From Paraburkholderia antibiotica (GTDB lineage: Bacteria > Pseudomonadota > Gammaproteobacteria > Burkholderiales > Burkholderiaceae), in contig NZ_JABBFZ010000013.1 of NCBI RefSeq assembly GCF_012927125.1, positions 62,001 through 126,000 of the forward strand: 64,000 nt of DNA, in the 5' to 3' direction. Below, piece after piece: positions 55,182 through 64,000 of this stretch. How positions within the stretch are numbered: the first letter of the stretch is position 1; each line of letters opens with the position of its first letter. The position numbers and the translations under genes were made by a program. Under the pieces are notes generated by a model. The model saw nothing but the letters and a program-made list of their open reading frames with translations. It was not told the DNA's origin and did no database searches.

Positions 55182-56165
55182 TCAATCGAGCGGCGCGATG
55201 CTCTGCTCGATTGCGCCGAAGATCGACTTGCCGGCTTCGTCGAACATCTCGATCTTCACGACATCGCCGTACTTCATGAAGCCGGTTTGCGGCGCGCCGT
55301 GCTCGATCGTTTCGAGGCAGCGCTTCTCGGCGATGCAGCAGTAGCCGCGCTTCGCGTCCTTGTTCGACACCGTGCCCGAACCGACGATCGCCCCGGCACG
55401 CAGATTGCGCGTCTTCGCCGCGTGCGCGATCAGTTGCCCGAAGTGAAACACCATGTCGGTGCCCGCATCGGGCTGGCCGACTTTCCGGCCGTTCCAGTGG
55501 ACGATCATCGGCCGATGCACGCGGCCTTCGCGCCAGTACTCGCCGAGTTCGTCGGGCGTGACTGCGACCGGCGCGAACGAGGTGGCCGGCTTGCTCTGAA
55601 AAAAGCCGAAGCCCTTCGCGAGTTCGGCGGGAATCAGATTGCGCAGCGACACGTCGTTGACGAGCGTGACGAGACGCACGCTTTTCAATGCCTGCTCGGG
55701 CGACGTGCCCATCGGCACGTCGGTCGTGACGACCGCGACTTCCGCCTCGAAGTCGATGCCGTACTCTTCCGATGCGCACAGCACATCGTCGCGCGGGCCG
55801 ATGAAGTCGTCGCTGCCGCCCTGGTACATCAGCGGGTCGGTCCAGAATTCGGGCGGCATTTCCGCGCCGCGCGCGCGCCGCACCAGCTCGACGTGATTCA
55901 CGTACGACGAGCCGTCGGCCCACTGGAACGCGCGCGGCAGCGGCGCCATGCAGTCCTTCGCGTCGAAGGAGAAGCTGTTGCGCGCGCGGCCCTGGTTGAG
56001 CGCGTCGTAAAGGTCTTGCAGTTGCGGCGCGTAGAAGGCCCAGTCGTCGAGCACGCGCTGCAGCGTGGGCGCGATCGCGTCGGCGATGGCCGCGGTATGC
56101 AGGTCGCGGGACACGACGATCAGTTGACCGTCGCGCGTGCCGTCCTTCAGCGAGGCAAGTTTCAT
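55182..56165 (-). CDS. Fumarylacetoacetate hydrolase family protein
   Basis: A 327-residue FAH-fold enzyme. Metal-binding parts are GIDFEAEVAVVTTDVP and the following VTLVNDVSLRNL, with FGFFQSKPATSFAPVAV and an AGAIVGSGTVSN loop. The family cleaves C-C bonds or isomerises diketo acids in aromatic breakdown. It may be a true fumarylacetoacetase-like enzyme of tyrosine catabolism, but the sequence does not settle this. It is divergent from an IclR regulator, a usual arrangement for catabolic genes. The 274 bp to the binding-protein gene hold nothing clear. Confidence 0.88.
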   Translation of the reverse strand: MKLASLKDGTRDGQLIVVSRDLHTAAIADAIAPTLQRVLDDWAFYAPQLQDLYDALNQGRARNSFSFDAKDCMAPLPRAFQWADGSSYVNHVELVRRARGAEMPPEFWTDPLMYQGGSDDFIGPRDDVLCASEEYGIDFEAEVAVVTTDVPMGTSPEQALKSVRLVTLVNDVSLRNLIPAELAKGFGFFQSKPATSFAPVAVTPDELGEYWREGRVHRPMIVHWNGRKVGQPDAGTDMVFHFGQLIAHAAKTRNLRAGAIVGSGTVSNKDAKRGYCCIAEKRCLETIEHGAPQTGFMKYGDVVKIEMFDEAGKSIFGAIEQSIAPLD

Positions 56166-56423
56166 AGAGCTGTGAACCGTGGGTTAGTGACGATGGAAGG
56201 AATCTATTCTACGATGGTGAATCGGCGCGGCCCAGTGCGCCCGCGTTGCGTACGTCGCGCGCGGTGCGCTGGAAGCCGCCGTGCGCAAGGTCGCATGCAG
56301 TCCTCGCCGCAGCAGCCACCGCTGCCGCCGCCGCTGTCGCCGCCTTTATCGCAACTCTTACCGCAACCCTCGCCACTCCCGGCCACGACCGATTACCGAA
56401 CGCGCCGCCCGCGCCCTTTGCAT

Positions 56424-57347
56424 ATGTCCGCCAACGCCCGCTCCGGCACGCCCCGCACCCGCACCGCTCACGCCTGCGCCGACGATCCGCTCGACTCCGT
56501 CGATGCCACCGACGCCGGCGTCGACGACGACGCGGCCGAAGCCGGCGAGGAAAAACTGCGCTCGGGCATCCAGTCGATCGAAGTCGGCTTCAGGCTGCTC
56601 GAGGTGCTGACCCACGAACCGCGCGCGATGATGCTGCGCGATCTCGCGCAACGCGCGGGCATGAGTCCGGCGAAAGCGCATCGCTATCTGGTGAGCTTTC
56701 TGCGCCTCGGCGTGGTCGCGCAGGATCCGCTGTCGGGCCGCTATGAACTCGGCGGCTTCGCGTTGCAGTTGGGGCTCGCGCGGCTCGCGCGCGTCGACGG
56801 CGTATCGCTCGCGCGCATCGCACTCGCCGAATTGCGCGACCGACTCGATCTGACGGTCGGCATCGCGGTGTGGGGCAATCGCGGACCCACGATGGTGCAC
56901 TGGATGGAATCGAGCTATCCGGCCAAGGCATCGCTGAAACTCGGCGATGTGATGCCGTTGCTCGGCTCCGCCACCGGTCTGCTGTTCGCCGCCTACATGC
57001 CGTCCGGCAAAACCGCGGCGATGCTCGAACGCGAGCTGGCCGACTCGCGCCGCTCGTCGTATAGCGGCGCGCCGCGCACCCGCGAGGACGTCGAGCGCGT
57101 GCTCGGCGAGGTGCGCGAGCATCGGGCGGCGCGCGTCGAAGGGATGTTGCTGCCGACCATCCACGCGTTCTGCATGCCGGTGTTCGACTCGACCGGCGAA
57201 CTCGCGCTCGGCCTCGTCGCACTCGGTCATGAAGGCGCGTTCGATATCCGCTGGGGCGGCGAGGTCGATATGGCACTGCGCGAATGCGCGCAAAAGCTGT
57301 CGTACGAGCTTGGCTATAGCGCGACGCCGCGTAGCGAGAACGGTTAA
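56424..57347 (+). CDS. IclR family transcriptional regulator
   Basis: A 307-residue regulator. A ~50-residue acidic, low-complexity leader is followed by the winged helix (SIEVGFRLLEVLTHEP, LRDLAQRAGMSPAKAHRYLVSF) and the IclR effector domain (GIAVWGNRGPTMVHW and the LGSATGLLFAAYMP loop). Its likely targets are the divergent FAH-family gene and the genes behind it (inference from layout). The 258-bp divergent gap has a CCG/GCC-rich stretch but no clear operator. Confidence 0.9.
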   Translation: MSANARSGTPRTRTAHACADDPLDSVDATDAGVDDDAAEAGEEKLRSGIQSIEVGFRLLEVLTHEPRAMMLRDLAQRAGMSPAKAHRYLVSFLRLGVVAQDPLSGRYELGGFALQLGLARLARVDGVSLARIALAELRDRLDLTVGIAVWGNRGPTMVHWMESSYPAKASLKLGDVMPLLGSATGLLFAAYMPSGKTAAMLERELADSRRSSYSGAPRTREDVERVLGEVREHRAARVEGMLLPTIHAFCMPVFDSTGELALGLVALGHEGAFDIRWGGEVDMALRECAQKLSYELGYSATPRSENG

Positions 57348-57475
57348 ACGCGCGGCTGAACCGCAACTGAACCCGCAGCTAAACCTGCGGCTACACTTGC
57401 AGCCAGACTCTCTGGCAGATACCCGAACCACGCCTCACACACGCACACCTTCAACACCCTCACGCTCACGCGCCG

Positions 57476-58834
57476 ATGGACTTTGCTTCCGCACCCCGCC
57501 GCTCCGCTTCGCCGCCGCCGACTGGCCACGGGCCCAGGCACGCGGCGCGCGCCTCGCGCTGGATCGCGGTGCTCGTCGCGGTGGCTGTGTTGCACTGGAT
57601 CGCCGCGCAGTGGTTCGAGCGTAATCGCGTGAACCTGAATCCGGCCGATCGCGAACATGTGCCGGTGCAGGTCGCGCTGTTGACGCCCGAGCGCGTCGAG
57701 CGGCAACCGCAAATCGCGCCCGCCGCGGCACCCGCGCATGCGCCCGCGCCGACGCATAAACCCGCTGCGCCTGAACCGCGTCAGCAGCATGTGCTGACCG
57801 CGTTGCAGCCGGCCAAACCGGATGAGCCGGCGGCGGCGCCCGCCTCGGAAGCGGCGGCGAGCGCGCCTGCCGCCGCGGCTTCCGCGACTGCGGGCGCCGG
57901 TGCGAACGCGAACGGCAACGCCGCTAGCGCACCCGCTGCGGCGAGTGCGGTGCAGGCATCGAAGGGCGTAAAGTTTGCGGTGCCACCATCGGCCGAACTC
58001 GAATACGACACCTTCTACAACGGCGTGCGCAATGCGCCCGGCACGATCCACTGGGCGAGCAATGCACAGGGCTACGAAATGATTGTGTCGGTGCCACTGC
58101 CGTTCGTCGGGCCGTTCGTGTTTTCGAGTCACGGCGGCATCGACGCGTTCGGTCTCGCGCCGGCGCAATACAGCGAAAAGCGCGGTCATCGCGCGGAAGA
58201 CATCGCGATCTTCAATCGCGACGAGAAAAAAATCGGCTTCACCCGCACGCCGACAACACTGCCGCTGCCCGATGGCGCACAGGACCGCTTCAGCGTCGTG
58301 ATGCAACTCGCGAGTCTCGTGCGCGGCGACCCAAACGCTTATACGCCGGGCGTCACGCGACAATTTTTTGTCGTCGATAGCGATAGCGGCGAGAACTGGC
58401 CGATCGAAACGATCGGCGACGAAACGATCCGCGCGGCCCAGGGTTATCTGCAGACGCGTCATTTCAAACGCCTGCCGCGCCACGATGGCGATCAACGCCG
58501 CATCGACGTGTGGCTCGCCCCGTCGCTCGGCTGGCTACCCGCGCGGATCTTGCAGACGGAGCCGAACGGTACGCAATTCGAACTGGTGTGGCGCGGCAAG
58601 CTTGCTCTCGATGACGCGGCGCAAGACGGCGCAAACGCGGGCACGGCCGCTGCGGCGACGTCGTCCGCTCCCGCCGCGGCAAGTCCAGCAGCGGTAAGTC
58701 CCATGACGGCGGCGTCCGGCAACACTGCCGCCACTGCACCTACGGCAGCGCCGGCTGACGCATCGGCAATCATACCCGGCGCCGCGCCAGCCGCACCGGT
58801 CGAACCAACCGCCCCCGCAAACATCAAGCCCTGA
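57476..58834 (+). CDS. DUF3108 domain protein
   Basis: A 452-residue protein with an N-terminal membrane helix (about residues 28-46), an Ala/Pro-rich spacer of ~110 residues and a DUF3108 domain starting at about residue 165 (PSAELEYDTFYNGVRNAPGTIHW, as SAELEYDTFYNGV). The C-terminus is again Ala/Pro/Thr-rich. Function is unknown; the form suggests a periplasmic, anchored protein. A CCGCAG/CTGCGG hairpin lies 130 bp after the IclR stop, before this gene. Confidence 0.8.
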   Translation: MDFASAPRRSASPPPTGHGPRHAARASRWIAVLVAVAVLHWIAAQWFERNRVNLNPADREHVPVQVALLTPERVERQPQIAPAAAPAHAPAPTHKPAAPEPRQQHVLTALQPAKPDEPAAAPASEAAASAPAAAASATAGAGANANGNAASAPAAASAVQASKGVKFAVPPSAELEYDTFYNGVRNAPGTIHWASNAQGYEMIVSVPLPFVGPFVFSSHGGIDAFGLAPAQYSEKRGHRAEDIAIFNRDEKKIGFTRTPTTLPLPDGAQDRFSVVMQLASLVRGDPNAYTPGVTRQFFVVDSDSGENWPIETIGDETIRAAQGYLQTRHFKRLPRHDGDQRRIDVWLAPSLGWLPARILQTEPNGTQFELVWRGKLALDDAAQDGANAGTAAAATSSAPAAASPAAVSPMTAASGNTAATAPTAAPADASAIIPGAAPAAPVEPTAPANIKP

Positions 58835-59090
58835 CCCACTGAGCTATTTACACGGCGGACTGCCCCCGCTCGCCTCGAAACCGTTACAAACACACACGAG
58901 CAGATTGACGCCACTTCGGCGAAACTTCCTCTACGACGCCGACTCGCACATCCATGCAACACCGGCTCGCGCAAACGCCCGTATGAAATAACGCATGACA
59001 CGCGCCGTCATCGTGGCGAGAAAATTGCACGAGCGAACTATCGGGCGAATCAGTCATCTTTCTCACGGCATTTCCTTCAAAGGAGTCCGT

Positions 59091-59879
59091 ATGCAAGTGA
59101 ACATCAACGGTATCGACACACGCTATGTGCTGAGCAACGAGGGCGGCGGCCCATGGCTCACGTTCATCCACCAGCTGGGAGGCGATCTCTCCATCTGGGA
59201 TCAACTGGCCGGCTATTTCCGCGACGATTACACGGTGCTGCGCTACGACGTGCGCGGCCACGGCCACAGCGCGGTCGCGCGCGAGCCGTTCGGGATGCAC
59301 GATCTGTCCGGCGATCTCGCGACCCTGCTCGATGCGCTCGGCGCACCGTCGACGCACCTCGTCGGCCTTTCACTCGGCGGCATGATCGCGCAGCAATTCG
59401 CGCTCGATCACCCGACGCGCGTCGACACCCTGACGATCGCCGACAGCACCGGCGGCACCCCGCCCGAAAACCGTGCACTGTGGGACCAGCGCGCCCACAC
59501 GGCGCGCAGCGAAGGCATGGCCGCGCTCACGCCGTCGACGATCGCCCGCTGGCTCACGCCCGATTTCCAGGCCGCGCATCCGGAAGCGGTCGAACCGATC
59601 CGCGAGACCTTCGCGCGCACGCAACCGGAGGGCTTCGCGATGGCCTGCGAAGCGCTGCGCGACTTCGACCTGCGCGGCCAGCATGGCGCGATCCGCTGCC
59701 CGACGTTGACGGTGGCCGGCCGCCACGACACGGGCACGCCGCCTGCTGCGACACAGGCGATAGCGGACGCAATCGAAGGTGCCCGCTTCGAGTTGCTCGA
59801 CGCCGCGCATCTCGCACCGATCGAACAATCTCACCGATTTGCCGCTTTATTGGAATCGTTTCTGCAGCGGCGGGTCTAA
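59091..59879 (+). CDS. pcaD: 3-oxoadipate enol-lactonase-like hydrolase
   Basis: A 262-residue alpha/beta hydrolase. The nucleophile elbow GLSLGGMIAQQ, the FIHQLGGDLSIWDQL oxyanion segment (where PcaD proteins commonly have NSLG), VLRYDVRGHGHS, and the catalytic acid and histidine in AGRHDTGTPP and DAAHLAPIEQ are visible. PcaD opens the lactone ring in the beta-ketoadipate pathway. AAGGAG lies 5 nt before the ATG. No other pca genes adjoin, so the symbol is moderately secure. Confidence 0.8.
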   Translation: MQVNINGIDTRYVLSNEGGGPWLTFIHQLGGDLSIWDQLAGYFRDDYTVLRYDVRGHGHSAVAREPFGMHDLSGDLATLLDALGAPSTHLVGLSLGGMIAQQFALDHPTRVDTLTIADSTGGTPPENRALWDQRAHTARSEGMAALTPSTIARWLTPDFQAAHPEAVEPIRETFARTQPEGFAMACEALRDFDLRGQHGAIRCPTLTVAGRHDTGTPPAATQAIADAIEGARFELLDAAHLAPIEQSHRFAALLESFLQRRV

Positions 59880-59996
59880 CCGTTAGGTCCGGAGTTTTAC
59901 GAGCGTCGTTCGGACCCACCCCTTGAATTCCATCTCACATGCTCCACCTATGTTGCAGAAGAGGCCAGGAGCCCAACGGAAATAAGGAGTGTCGCC

Positions 59997-60254
59997 ATGC
60001 AAATGATCTACAACAGCCCCAACTATTGTGTCGTCGAGTTTCCGCCGCAAGAAGGCCTGCTGGCCATGAAGTCGGGCGGCTACGAGATTGTGGACAAGAA
60101 CATGCAGCGCGAAATCTATATCGACGGTGCCATGGCGGCGAATTTTCGCGAGCATGTGCAGAAGCTGATCGAAGGCGAGCCGACGCTTGACGAGGTCGAT
60201 GAATTCCTCGGCCAGTTCGATAGCCTGATGCATCAACCGGTAATTCTGCACTAA
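59997..60254 (+). CDS. DUF3567 family protein
   Basis: An 85-residue soluble protein with the family-typical NSPNYCVVEFPP, the SGGYEIVDKNMQREIYIDG strand region and an acidic C-terminal helix (EPTLDEVDEFLGQFD). Function is unknown; it is common in Burkholderiales. AAGGAG is 7 nt before the ATG. It is monocistronic and followed by two terminators. Confidence 0.82.
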   Translation: MQMIYNSPNYCVVEFPPQEGLLAMKSGGYEIVDKNMQREIYIDGAMAANFREHVQKLIEGEPTLDEVDEFLGQFDSLMHQPVILH

Positions 60255-60301
60255 CCGTAGGCAACTCGACCTGGCGTTCTGGCGACATCGATCGACCGCG
60301 C

Positions 60302-60322
60302 CGCCGGCCCGCCGGCGGTTTT
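60302..60322 (+). terminator. First terminator after DUF3567 gene
   Basis: CGCCGG and CCGGCG pair around CCCG, followed by GTTTT. Confidence 0.55.
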
Positions 60323-60344
60323 CATCAGACGGCCGAGAGCAACC

Positions 60345-60383
60345 AAACGGCCCAGCAGGCCTTTAGCTTGCTGGGCCGTTTTT
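60345..60383 (+). terminator. Second, strong terminator after DUF3567 gene
   Basis: A perfect 13-bp stem (AAACGGCCCAGCA with TGCTGGGCCGTTT) around an 11-nt loop ends in five Ts. The flanking As make it usable in both directions. Confidence 0.9.
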
Positions 60384-60771
60384 CATGGGGCCCTGATTGG
60401 CCACGCTGGACACTCGTACGACGCATCGGCAGCGACGGGCGGCCCCCTTTTACCCTTGCAGTATCTGTTTCGACACGGCCTTATCGGTCGTTTTTACAAC
60501 CTTCGTTCAGACAACTTCGCAGCGGATTTCGCCTCAGGCCTCACAACCGCGGTTGGATTTAACATTTTCGAATCGCGCCGCCCAGCTAGCGAGTCCTCAC
60601 ATCGAACAGCAGGTATCGCTGTGCACTTCTTCTCGACTGCTGTGCCCCATCGCTGGACCCGGCAATCACTACCCGATGCACCGCCCACGCCCGGCGCATC
60701 CCGCCGGCAACGGCTACAATGACAGGTTTTCCGCCAACGCCGGCCAACGCTGGCATAAGCCCCCGTCCGCC

Positions 60772-61842
60772 ATGACCCAGCCCGCCCAAACCGCCACGCC
60801 AGTCCGTTCCGACGCCGCCTACACGCGCGGCGCCGCGCTGCCCGCGCTGCTGAACTCGCGCATCCTGATCCTGGACGGCGCGATGGGCACGATGATCCAG
60901 CGCTACAAGCTCGACGAAGCCCGTTATCGCGGCGAGCGCTTCAAGGACTACGAGCGCGACATCAAGGGCAACAACGAGCTGCTGTCGATCACGCAGCCGC
61001 AGATCATCGCCGAGATTCACGAGCAGTATCTGGCGGCGGGCGCGGACATCATCGAGACCAACACGTTCGGCGCGACCACCGTCGCGCAGGCCGATTACGG
61101 CATGGAGTCGCTCGCGATCGAGATGAACGTCGAATCGGCGAAGCTCGCGCGCGCCGCGTGCGACAAGTACTCGACGCCGGACAAGCCGCGCTTCGTCGCC
61201 GGCGCGATCGGCCCGACGCCGAAGACCGCCAGCATTTCGCCCGACGTCAACGATCCGGGCGCGCGCAACGTGACCTTCGACGAACTGCGCACCGCTTATT
61301 ACGAGCAGGCGAAGGCGCTGCTCGACGGCGGCTGCGACCTGTTCCTCGTCGAAACGATCTTCGACACGCTGAACGCGAAGGCTGCCCTCTTCGCACTCGA
61401 CGAACTGTTCGAGGACACCGGCGAGCGTCTGCCGATCATGATCTCCGGCACCGTCACCGACGCATCGGGGCGCATTCTGTCGGGCCAGACCGTCGAGGCA
61501 TTCTGGAACTCGCTGCGTCACGCGAAGCCACTCACGTTCGGTCTGAACTGCGCGCTCGGCGCGGCGCTGATGCGCCCGTACGTCGCCGAACTCGCGAAGC
61601 TGTGCGACACCTACGTGTCGTGCTATCCGAACGCCGGCCTGCCGAATCCGATGAGCGACACCGGCTTCGACGAACTGCCCGCCGATACCTCCGGACTGCT
61701 GAAGGAATTCGCCGAAGCGGGCCTCGTCAACGTCGCGGGCGGTTGCTGCGGCACGACGCCCGAGCACATCGCGGCGATCGCGAAGGCGCTCGCCGAGCTG
61801 AAGCCGCGCAAGTGGCCGACGCAGTATCGCGACGCGGCCTGA
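60772..61842 (+). CDS. metH: Methionine synthase, homocysteine-binding module
   Basis: A 356-residue protein equal to the first module of B12-dependent methionine synthase. It has LDGAMGTMIQRYKLDEARYRG, ETNTFGATTVAQADYG, and the zinc-binding cysteines in FGLNCALGA and NVAGGCCGTTPEH. It transfers the methyl group to homocysteine. In E. coli this is joined to the other modules in one chain; here a stop and 89 bp separate it from the gene that encodes them. Two chains must therefore work together. Confidence 0.93.
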   Translation: MTQPAQTATPVRSDAAYTRGAALPALLNSRILILDGAMGTMIQRYKLDEARYRGERFKDYERDIKGNNELLSITQPQIIAEIHEQYLAAGADIIETNTFGATTVAQADYGMESLAIEMNVESAKLARAACDKYSTPDKPRFVAGAIGPTPKTASISPDVNDPGARNVTFDELRTAYYEQAKALLDGGCDLFLVETIFDTLNAKAALFALDELFEDTGERLPIMISGTVTDASGRILSGQTVEAFWNSLRHAKPLTFGLNCALGAALMRPYVAELAKLCDTYVSCYPNAGLPNPMSDTGFDELPADTSGLLKEFAEAGLVNVAGGCCGTTPEHIAAIAKALAELKPRKWPTQYRDAA

Positions 61843-61931
61843 ACGCCGCCTGAAGCACTTCACCCGGACGCCCCGCACGTCCTGCACGACCTGCAAGCCC
61901 CTTAACGCACGCACCGATTCGCACCTACGCC

Positions 61932-64000
<2,069 letters not shown>

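Larger units (their letters stand above)
60255..60771. other. Region between DUF3567 gene and metH
   Basis: Besides two terminators, the ~390 bp before metH hold no gene. A TACAAT at about 60716-60721 on the plus strand lies some 50 bp before the start codon. I looked for an S-adenosylhomocysteine or cobalamin riboswitch, both known before metH genes, and did not find their core motifs. Confidence 0.5.

Noticed and set aside
54309..56423. Very long plus-strand open frame antisense to the binding-protein and FAH-family genes, continuous with the IclR gene
   Set aside because: High-GC third positions leave few stops on the opposite strand. The translation is compositionally odd and lacks domains until the real IclR start at 56424.
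60384..60771. Considered an S-adenosylhomocysteine or cobalamin riboswitch before metH
   Set aside because: The conserved core motifs of either class could not be found by eye; a covariance-model search would settle this.

Overview
The window is a GC-rich chromosomal segment that looks like Burkholderiaceae, most likely Paraburkholderia or a close relative. This rests on protein families and gene orders typical of that group: a CtaC with added cytochrome c and OmpA-like domains, the small proteins DUF2970, DUF2909, DUF2917 and DUF3567, a PhaM-type granule protein, the gshA-gshB-EIIA-HPr-EI neighbourhood and a methionine synthase split into two genes. The species call is inference from recalled families; no database search was possible. 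I see no insertion sequence, prophage, CRISPR array, tRNA or rRNA. The content is mainly core metabolism, envelope and respiration.

Layout. 1-7.2 kb: an aa3-type cytochrome c oxidase cluster on the minus strand (DUF2244, ctaC, ctaD, small assembly protein, ctaG, DUF2970, ctaE, then SURF1), with a good sigma-70 promoter ahead of it. 7.2-16.4 kb: a BioC-like methyltransferase, comF, trmL, a macrodomain protein, the rhodanese-grxC-secB-gpsA run, then gpmA, a C-terminal processing protease and moeB. 16.4-22.2 kb: an incomplete phosphotransferase chain (EIIA, HPr, EI) downstream of the two glutathione synthesis genes. 22.4-27 kb: glnK-amtB with a sigma-54 promoter and a consensus NtrC dyad, divergent from ubiK and comM, followed by an AT-rich gap with two DnaA boxes. 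27-34.5 kb: a lipoprotein, a TlpA-like thioredoxin, the dctA-dctB-dctD dicarboxylate system with its own sigma-54 promoter and enhancer-like inverted repeat, and ugpQ.

34.7-42 kb: lipB-lipA, a DUF2917 protein divergent from a GcvA-like regulator, ybeD, a D-amino acid aminotransferase, a D,D-carboxypeptidase, a hydrolase and a thioredoxin-like ferredoxin. 42-47 kb: an 11-bp phased repeat, then a VanZ protein and a lipid-transport (Mla-type) operon. 47-50 kb: birA-coaX, a small membrane protein and rfaE2. 50-57.4 kb: a ferritin-like di-iron protein, PhaM, and an IclR-linked catabolic group (FAH-family hydrolase, orphan periplasmic binding protein, enoyl-CoA hydratase). 57.4-64 kb: a DUF3108 protein, pcaD, a DUF3567 protein and the split methionine synthase, cut by the window end.

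The strongest non-coding signals are the two sigma-54 promoters with matching activator sites, the DnaA-box island between convergent genes, the ten-unit 11-bp repeat upstream of the ferredoxin gene, the terminator separating ptsH from ptsI, and a nested palindrome upstream of lipB. I found no clearly new multi-gene system; the 11-bp array is the feature least explained by known biology.
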